From positions 1 through 12,013 of the forward strand of contig JAFTKV010000280.1 in NCBI GenBank assembly GCA_017453085.1: a DNA stretch of 12,013 nucleotides, read 5' to 3'. A program made the translations under genes and the position numbers. Shown here piece after piece: positions 6,992 to 12,013 of this stretch (within the stretch, counting starts at the first letter, position 1; each line of letters begins with the position of its first letter). The DNA comes from Clostridia bacterium (GTDB taxonomy: Bacteria > Bacillota > Clostridia > Oscillospirales > CAG-272). The notes beneath the pieces were generated by a model. That model searched no databases and was not told the DNA's origin. It saw only the letters and a program-made list of their open reading frames with translations.

Positions 6992-7007
6992 CGCATTTCC
7001 CAATGCG
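6992..7007. repeat. Small hairpin between dehydrogenase terminator and pilus promoter
   Basis: CGCATT (6992-6997) and AATGCG (7002-7007) form a 6-bp stem. On the minus strand the loop is GGGA, a GNRA tetraloop. There is no U-tract. It lies 36 bp upstream of the pilus -35 box. Its role is unknown and it may be chance. Confidence 0.25.
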
Positions 7008-7021
7008 ATCGATCCTCTCAG

Positions 7022-7057
7022 AAAAGCAAAAAACGGCCGAAAAACTTTCGACCGTTT
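7022..7057 (-). terminator. Intrinsic terminator of the dehydrogenase gene
   Basis: On the minus strand AAACGGTCGAAA (7057-7046) pairs with TTTCGGCCGTTT (7042-7031) through 11 Watson-Crick pairs and one G-U pair, with a 3-nt loop. It is followed by a T-rich tract (TTTGCTTTTC). It begins 14 bp after the TAA stop and insulates the pilus operon from this gene. Confidence 0.85.
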
Positions 7058-7071
7058 GGATGGTTGGGGGA

Positions 7072-7845
7072 TTAAACTGCAGTCCAGCCGCCGTCTACCG
7101 CCAGATACTGACCGGTGGTGTAGGAGGAAGCGTCGGAAGCGAAGTAGATCAGCGCGCCGTCCAGCTCGCCGGGTCTGCCTGCTCTTGCCATGGGGCAATA
7201 GGTAGCTGCAACGCCGTCAAATGCGCCGGTATCCAGGATGGCACCGGTCATCTCGCTGCTGAAGTAAGCAGGGCCGATGGTGTTGACGGTGATGCCCTTC
7301 TTCGCCCATTCTACTGCCAGAGCCTTGGTGAGCATCTTCACGCCGCCCTTGGATGCAGCGTAAGCGCCTACGGGCCAGCAGGTGTTGGGCATAACCACCT
7401 CAGAGTGGAGGGAGCCGATGTTGATGATCTTGCCGTAGCCGTTCTTCAGCATCACGTTGCCCACCTCACGGGCTACAAAGTATACGGAGTTCAGGTTTAC
7501 GCCTACCACATAGTTCCATTCCTCGTCGGGGGTAGCCTCTGCGGGAGAAGCACCTGCAACGCCTGCGTTGTTGACCAGAATATCGATCTTGCCGTAGTGA
7601 GCCTCCACAGCCGCAACCATTGCCTTGATCTGTGCGTTGTCCTGCACGTCGCACTTGTATGCGAAGCACTTTACGCCCATAGCCTCGATCTCAGCCTTGA
7701 CAGCCTCCAGCTTTTCCATTCTGCGAGCGCAGATGGCGATGTCAGCACCCTGACGGGCCAGAGCCTTTGCAAACTGCACGCCCAGACCGGAGGAAGCACC
7801 GGTAACCAGGGCAACCTTACCGGTCAAATCAAACAAATTGTTCAT
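7072..7845 (-). CDS. Classical short-chain dehydrogenase/reductase, NADP-dependent type likely
   Basis: Cytoplasmic oxidoreductase of 257 residues, the usual length for the classical SDR family (gluconate 5-dehydrogenase or 3-oxoacyl-ACP reductase-like). Seen: Rossmann motif TGASSGLG at 15-22; CDV at 65-67; NNAG at 92-95; N117, S145, Y162 and K166 as the catalytic tetrad (YAASK at 162-166); and a C-terminal YLAVDGGW. Arg41-Arg42 after the second strand favours NADP(H) over NAD(H), by family rule. The substrate cannot be read. The genes around it suggest sugar or polyol metabolism only loosely, because it has its own promoter and terminator and is a single-gene unit. The start at 7845 is supported by AAGGA at 7856-7860. 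Confidence 0.92.
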   Translation of the reverse strand: MNNLFDLTGKVALVTGASSGLGVQFAKALARQGADIAICARRMEKLEAVKAEIEAMGVKCFAYKCDVQDNAQIKAMVAAVEAHYGKIDILVNNAGVAGASPAEATPDEEWNYVVGVNLNSVYFVAREVGNVMLKNGYGKIINIGSLHSEVVMPNTCWPVGAYAASKGGVKMLTKALAVEWAKKGITVNTIGPAYFSSEMTGAILDTGAFDGVAATYCPMARAGRPGELDGALIYFASDASSYTTGQYLAVDGGWTAV

Positions 7846-7882
7846 CGTAATTCATTCCTTTCGAATATGATATTTTTCTTTT

Positions 7883-7911
7883 ATTGTACCATATCCGATA
7901 GCACTTGTCAA
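7883..7911 (-). promoter_or_regulatory. Sigma-A promoter of the dehydrogenase
   Basis: -35 TTGACA (7906-7911, perfect), 17-bp spacer, -10 TACAAT (7883-7888). The predicted start is near 7876, about 30 nt before the ATG, with AAGGA (7856-7860) in the leader. Confidence 0.85.
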
Positions 7912-7950
7912 CGAAAAAACGAAATATCCCTTCAGAAACTGTAAATCCCG

Positions 7951-10686
7951 TTACTTTGCGGCGGAATTGGGCTCGACGATAAAGAAGGAGGAGATCTTAT
8001 CCACCTCAATGGTCAATCGGCTGACGCCGTCCGACACCTCGGGCGTTACGGTGATGCGGGTATCCTGTGCGGGATCCCAGAGCTCCAGGGTCTCATACTC
8101 GCCGCGCAGCGTGATCTTGGCATCGACGCTCCGATCGGAGGAATTGGCGAAGAACCAGATATTGCGACCGTCCAGCACCTTGTGGATATAGCTGAAGCCG
8201 CCACCCTGCAGCGTTGCGGAAACGCCCTCGATCTCCACGTCGAAGACCTCCACAGCCTTATCCAGCGCATCGGACAGGTGATTTACGGAGCTGATATGGA
8301 TCGCTCTTCCGCCCTTTTCACTCACGTTCTCGCTTTGTGCGGGCTGCGAGCTGAAGTCTCCCAGTGCAAACATCTCGGAGAGCAGCTTCACCACCTGGGC
8401 ATTTTCAGCGACGGTGATGCCCTTGGTGGGGATTCTGCCCACCGAGATCACGTTACCGCCGCTCTGCCAGAAGGCGTAGATCTTTTGCAGGTTGGCAAGG
8501 CTGATAACGTCCGAGCCGGTGAGGATGACCGTCCGATAATCCTCGTAATTGGTTTGGTTATCCAGATGCATCACGCCGTCTGCGATGCTGATCTTGCTGT
8601 CCAGCACGTCGGGATGCAGATAGGTGAAATCCACCCGCTTGTTCAGCGACAGATACTCGCCCACCTCCATATAATTGGCGATGGCAGGCTCGTTGTAGGT
8701 GCCGTTGAAGTAAAACTCCGATTCCAGATAATCGATGGGATACAGCACGGCAATATCCGCCACGTGACGGCCGTTCTGCAGCAGCGCGTTGAGTCTGGAA
8801 ACGTATTGGGTATACGCAGGAAGCGCCTTGGCAAACTGTCTGTTCCGATAGGACAGCTCGGGCTTGAACACCACGTTGTTCATGTCATACCAGACCGCAT
8901 GCGGCACGATCAGATTGATGCCCTTGGCGTACAGATACAGCGTGATCTTTTTGATGGTGTCGGGGGTGGCGGAGGAAATATCGCCGAACGCCTCGGACAT
9001 GACGAGCCCCTTGTCCCAGTTGTAGGCGGCAGAGGAAACGACCTTGTAGGCATTCTGTGCCTGCCCGTAGTGCCAGATCACGTCGATGCCGGGGATGGAC
9101 TGATCCTTGAACACCTTCATCAGGTCACCGTGGAGACCGACGGGGTTCTTGGACTGCTCCTCGTTCATATGGCCGGTCAGCTTGATCTTGTGGTCGCGGC
9201 ACCACTGATCGATCTGTCCCACGTAGTTTTCGGCAAACAGGGTGGAACGAACGGTTTCCAGCTTATCCCGCGCCTCCACGGTGTCTGCACCGATGCTGCC
9301 GAACAGAGCGGGATAGAAGAGCACGGGATCGATCTCGTCGCCGTAGGTCCTGGCAAACGCTTCGTTGAAGCCGGGCGTCCAGAAGCGTGCGCCCTCTACG
9401 CCGTAGTTCTGATTGGACGGCCACATACAAGGCTCGTCAAAGAAGGCGGTGGTAATGGTGGTGCCGAAATATTTTTCAAATCTTTCGTAGTACGCCTCGT
9501 AGGTCACCTCGATGTAGGCCTTCACCGCCTCGCGGGAAAGATAATCCATTCCCATCGTGCCGTCCTTGACGCAAACGAAAGCCATGACCTTCCAGTTGCC
9601 CTCGGGCACGGTGTATTCCAGATAGCTTTGGGCATTTTGGATGGCTTCCGGATCCACCTCCACCTTGGTGTCGCCCAGATAGGCGGCAAACTCCCAGATA
9701 GAAACGCTGTCGCTGACGATGCTGTGCTCGTACAGACGGATGCGGGTGGTGGTGATGGGATCGAAGGTGATCGTCTTGGACGAGCCAACTCTGGTGCCCG
9801 ACGCACAGGTGACCCAGCCTTCGCCGTCCCAATACTGGATATCGAAGGATCTGATCCGATCGAACGCCTCGGAAATGTAGACCTTGTCGATGGTCACTTC
9901 CCGATCGAACACCTCCATCAGCCACTGATCGCCGGAGGTGCCGTCCGCCGCATTCCAACGGGTGGCGGTATTGCCGTCAAAGCCGTACTCTGCAATATAG
10001 CCGGAGGAAAAATCGGAGGAGGAATAGTAGCCGGGGGCATAGCCCTCCGCGTCTTCCACAATCACGGCACTGTCCGAGATATTGATCCGCTCAAAGGTTT
10101 GGGTGTTCATGAGCACGCCGCCCATAAACTGACCGCGGGGCAGCTCCAGACGGACCGTCTGACCGCTCGTGGCGGTTTTCGAGATCATATCCAGCCGTTT
10201 GGCAGTCAGCTCGGGATATTTGGCAGCCAAAAGTCCGCCTGCGGTGTAGGAAGGGAAGCCGTTTTCGTCGTACAGAGAAAACTGCATTCCGTATTTGGAG
10301 CCCTCGTCCAGCGCGGCCTCGTAGAGATCGAAATACTCATCGGTCAGGTAGCCGTCCAGCCAGTAGGGCAGGATGCCAAAGCCGCCGTAGCCGCACTTTT
10401 CATAGCAGCCGCGGATGATCTCCCGCAGCTCGTCCTCATCCATTTGTGAAAGTGCCTTGTTCCAGAAGAACAGCGGGTGAGGCCGCAGTGAAACGTCCCC
10501 CGACACAAACCGCTCGTAGAGGGGATCAGCTGCAGGTGCCTCGTTTCCCTCATCGGTCGCCGGTGGCAGCAGAGCAGAGGTAGTTACGTCGGTAGTGGAG
10601 ATCGGCGCATCGCCGCCATTGCATCCGCCCAGCAGAAGCAGGAGTGCCAGCAGCACCGCAACCGTTGAAAGCAATGATCTTTTCAT
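7951..10686 (-). CDS. Secreted lipoprotein glycoside hydrolase, GH106-like, with internal F5/8C domain
   Basis: Probable surface-anchored glycan-degrading enzyme of 911 residues. Seen: a lipoprotein signal with lipobox LLGGC (Cys22), then a low-complexity Thr/Ala linker to about 55. An N-terminal half-barrel segment starts near RPHPLFFWNK (69-78) and contains YGGFGILPYW and YDENGFPS. A discoidin/F5/8C domain (about 219-338: FDGNTATRW, WLMEVFDREVTIDKVYI, TTTRIRLYE) interrupts the hydrolase. The rest of the barrel carries the acidic motifs FFDEP (E418), GHMNEE (E509/E510) and SEAFG (E565), which are candidates for the acid/base pair. A flavodoxin-like/GATase-like segment (640-755: TVILTGSDV, FWQSGGNVISVGR) and a C-terminal beta-sandwich ending near LELWDP follow. 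The layout recalls alpha-L-rhamnosidase family GH106, but the family and substrate are inferred. AAGGCGG (10698-10704) lies 11 nt before the start. No clear terminator is seen after the stop. Confidence 0.82.
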   Translation of the reverse strand: MKRSLLSTVAVLLALLLLLGGCNGGDAPISTTDVTTSALLPPATDEGNEAPAADPLYERFVSGDVSLRPHPLFFWNKALSQMDEDELREIIRGCYEKCGYGGFGILPYWLDGYLTDEYFDLYEAALDEGSKYGMQFSLYDENGFPSYTAGGLLAAKYPELTAKRLDMISKTATSGQTVRLELPRGQFMGGVLMNTQTFERINISDSAVIVEDAEGYAPGYYSSSDFSSGYIAEYGFDGNTATRWNAADGTSGDQWLMEVFDREVTIDKVYISEAFDRIRSFDIQYWDGEGWVTCASGTRVGSSKTITFDPITTTRIRLYEHSIVSDSVSIWEFAAYLGDTKVEVDPEAIQNAQSYLEYTVPEGNWKVMAFVCVKDGTMGMDYLSREAVKAYIEVTYEAYYERFEKYFGTTITTAFFDEPCMWPSNQNYGVEGARFWTPGFNEAFARTYGDEIDPVLFYPALFGSIGADTVEARDKLETVRSTLFAENYVGQIDQWCRDHKIKLTGHMNEEQSKNPVGLHGDLMKVFKDQSIPGIDVIWHYGQAQNAYKVVSSAAYNWDKGLVMSEAFGDISSATPDTIKKITLYLYAKGINLIVPHAVWYDMNNVVFKPELSYRNRQFAKALPAYTQYVSRLNALLQNGRHVADIAVLYPIDYLESEFYFNGTYNEPAIANYMEVGEYLSLNKRVDFTYLHPDVLDSKISIADGVMHLDNQTNYEDYRTVILTGSDVISLANLQKIYAFWQSGGNVISVGRIPTKGITVAENAQVVKLLSEMFALGDFSSQPAQSENVSEKGGRAIHISSVNHLSDALDKAVEVFDVEIEGVSATLQGGGFSYIHKVLDGRNIWFFANSSDRSVDAKITLRGEYETLELWDPAQDTRITVTPEVSDGVSRLTIEVDKISSFFIVEPNSAAK

Positions 10687-10730
10687 CAGTCATCAACCGC
10701 CTTTTTTGAAAATATAACTATACTACTGCC

Positions 10731-10758
10731 ATTATACCATCCCAAAAACGAAGTGCAA
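10731..10758 (-). promoter_or_regulatory. Extended -10 promoter of the hydrolase lipoprotein
   Basis: -10 TATAAT (10731-10736) preceded by TGG (extended -10). The -35 is weak: TTGCAC at 10753-10758 with a 16-bp spacer. Such a weak -35 with a good extended -10 is typical of activator-dependent promoters, which is an inference here. Confidence 0.6.
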
Positions 10759-10774
10759 TGCGAAAAATTGCTGT

Positions 10775-10791
10775 CAATAATGCAATTATTG
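10775..10791. promoter_or_regulatory. Candidate operator: 17-bp inverted repeat between divergent promoters
   Basis: CAATAAT-GCA-ATTATTG is a perfect 7-bp inverted repeat with a 3-bp centre. It lies 19 bp upstream of the rightward -35 and just upstream of the leftward -35. A related pair, GCAAT (10755-10759) and ATTGC (10767-10771), lies beside it. It could be a shared site for one regulator of both divergent genes. The regulator family is unknown and no regulator gene lies in the window. Confidence 0.4.
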
Positions 10792-10810
10792 CGGTTTTGC
10801 CGAGAAAGGA

Positions 10811-10839
10811 TTGACAAACGAAAATCCAAATGCTATGAT
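10811..10839 (+). promoter_or_regulatory. Sigma-A promoter of the discoidin-domain protein
   Basis: -35 TTGACA (10811-10816, perfect), 17-bp spacer, -10 TATGAT (10834-10839) preceded by TGC (extended -10). The predicted start is near 10846. GAAAGGA at 10861-10867 lies 10 nt before the ATG at 10878. Confidence 0.85.
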
Positions 10840-10877
10840 ACAATTAACAAAAAATATTCGGAAAGGATCATTTAGTT

Positions 10878-12013
10878 ATGAAACTTGCAAAAAGAATTTC
10901 CCTTCTCCTCGCGGTGAGCCTCGTTCTTACCGTATTCGCAGGCGTGGTCAGCTTTGCAGATGAAGCCAATCTCGCTCTGGGCGCAACTCCCATCTACGGT
11001 ACCTATTCTCACGTAGATCCGAACTGGAACTGGAACATTACCAACATCAACGACGGTGACGTTTACGAGATCGGTCATAATCCCGATAACGGCGGCGGCA
11101 CTGCCAGCGGCTATCACAGCGGATTCGGCGGCTCCATGCCCGAGCCTCAGTGGGTAGGCTTTGACTTCGGTGCAAAGAAGGCCTTCAACACCCTGGTCGT
11201 TTACCCCGTCAACACCAATACCTTCCCCATTGATTTCGAGATCCAGGTATCCGACGACGGCGAAAACTGGACCCCCGTTGTCACCGAGACCGATTACGCC
11301 ATCACCACCTACGCATCCGCAGGTGCACACGGCTATCTGCCTCAGACCTTCACCTTCGATGCACAGAACGCACAGTACGTTCGTTTGTACGCTACCAAGC
11401 TGAACCACGACGGCGCTAACTATGCAATGAAGCTCACCGAGATGGAAGTCTTCAACATCACCGAGCAGGCTCCCGCAGGTCCCGAGAATCTGGCAGTTCG
11501 CAAGCCCATCAGCTCTGACAGCTCTCACGTGGATCCTGCAACCAACACCTGGTATCTGGATAACCTCAACGACGGCGACAGAGTCAACCTCTGCACCCAC
11601 TATCTGGACTACGGCCAGTACGTAGGCTACCACACCAGCCCCTCTACTCCTCACGACGGCAGCGACGCTGCAAAGGCACAGGTTACCATCGAGCTGGGCG
11701 AAGGCACCACCTTCAATCAGGTTGTGATCATCCCATCCAACGAGCTGTACTCCATTAAGACTCTGGAGAACCGTAACGACGACCCCAACACTCCTCAGGG
11801 CATTTACTTCCCCGAGAACTTCAGAATTCAGGTTTCCAACGACGGCGAGACTTGGACTGACGTTGTCGTAAAGACCGATTACAAGGCAACCGTTGACCCT
11901 CAGGTATTCGAGTTTGACGCCGTTACTGCAAAGTATGTTCGTCTGCAGATGGAAAAGCTCACTCACTTCGTGAAGCTCACCGAGTTTGAGGTATACAACA
12001 TCGAGAAGGAAGC
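10878..12013 (+). CDS. Secreted protein with at least two tandem F5/8C (discoidin, CBM32-like) domains, runs off the right edge
   Basis: Exported protein, likely glycan binding. There are 378 full codons in the window, with no stop reached. Seen: signal peptide 1-27 (KLAKR, hydrophobic core, cleavage after SFA). The first F5/8C domain is about 30-196 (ANLALGAT, INDGD, PQWVGFDFG, FEIQVSDDGENW, YVRLYATKL, MEVFNIT). The second is about 203-376 and matches it in order (ENLAVRKP, LNDGDR, VTIELGEG, FRIQVSNDGETW, YVRLQMEKL, FEVYNIE). The two are diverged copies. What follows, whether a catalytic domain, more repeats or an anchor, lies outside the window. Codon use is strongly biased, suggesting high expression. 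It is divergent from the hydrolase that also carries an F5/8C domain, so a joint role in glycan capture and degradation is likely. The antisense strand is open across it but has no start signals. Confidence 0.9.
   Translation, partial: MKLAKRISLLLAVSLVLTVFAGVVSFADEANLALGATPIYGTYSHVDPNWNWNITNINDGDVYEIGHNPDNGGGTASGYHSGFGGSMPEPQWVGFDFGAKKAFNTLVVYPVNTNTFPIDFEIQVSDDGENWTPVVTETDYAITTYASAGAHGYLPQTFTFDAQNAQYVRLYATKLNHDGANYAMKLTEMEVFNITEQAPAGPENLAVRKPISSDSSHVDPATNTWYLDNLNDGDRVNLCTHYLDYGQYVGYHTSPSTPHDGSDAAKAQVTIELGEGTTFNQVVIIPSNELYSIKTLENRNDDPNTPQGIYFPENFRIQVSNDGETWTDVVVKTDYKATVDPQVFEFDAVTAKYVRLQMEKLTHFVKLTEFEVYNIEKE

Noticed and set aside
7912..7950. Terminator after the hydrolase lipoprotein.
   Set aside because: Only short T-runs and 3-bp pairings are seen; no stem followed by a U-tract.
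8182..10449. Very long plus-strand open frame (755 codons) opposite the hydrolase.
   Set aside because: The translation is a Val/Gly/His-rich shadow with no recognisable motif. The hydrolase on the minus strand has a lipobox, F5/8C motifs and acidic catalytic motifs.
10872..11966. Minus-strand open frame (364 codons) opposite the discoidin protein.
   Set aside because: The plus strand has a consensus promoter, ribosome site, signal peptide and two F5/8C domains. The minus frame has none of these.

Overview
The window looks like chromosomal DNA of a Gram-positive gut-type Firmicute (class Clostridia, probably Oscillospirales or Lachnospirales). It has LPXTG surface proteins, SpaA/Cna-B folds, a type I signal peptidase, a lipobox lipoprotein, TTGACA/TATAAT promoters, AGGAGG-like ribosome sites and moderate GC. 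The lineage call is an inference from gene style. No rRNA, tRNA, CRISPR array, insertion sequence or phage gene was seen.

Pilus region (1-6956, all minus strand). A strong promoter (6928-6956) reads leftward through a 104-residue coiled-coil protein, a type I signal peptidase with an intact Ser/Lys dyad, a giant modular adhesin (5941 to 1595) and a major backbone pilin (1510 to the left edge). This order resembles sortase-assembled pilus operons. The sortase itself is not in the window and would be expected further left. The adhesin frame is interrupted once, by an in-frame TAA at 3881-3883. Reading continues in the same frame for about 760 codons to an LPATG anchor, so the gene is either a fresh pseudogene, a strain or population variant, a readthrough case or a sequence error. 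The N-terminal part has three Cys/His mini-repeats, a CHAP-like domain that seems to have lost its catalytic residues, a trefoil-like region and an InlB-type repeat. The C-terminal part has a fibro-slime domain, a SpaA-like domain and Cna-B-like domains, with a second trefoil-like insert.

Middle (7022-7911, minus strand). A stand-alone classical short-chain dehydrogenase has its own consensus promoter and an intrinsic terminator, which separates it from the pilus operon.

Right (7951-12013). A 911-residue lipoprotein resembling GH106-type glycoside hydrolases, with an F5/8C (discoidin) domain inside it, lies on the minus strand. It is divergent from a secreted protein of at least two F5/8C domains on the plus strand, which runs off the right edge. 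The 191-bp divergent region holds two promoters and a 17-bp dyad that could be a shared operator. Together the window describes a cell surface equipped for adhesion (pilus) and glycan binding and degradation.
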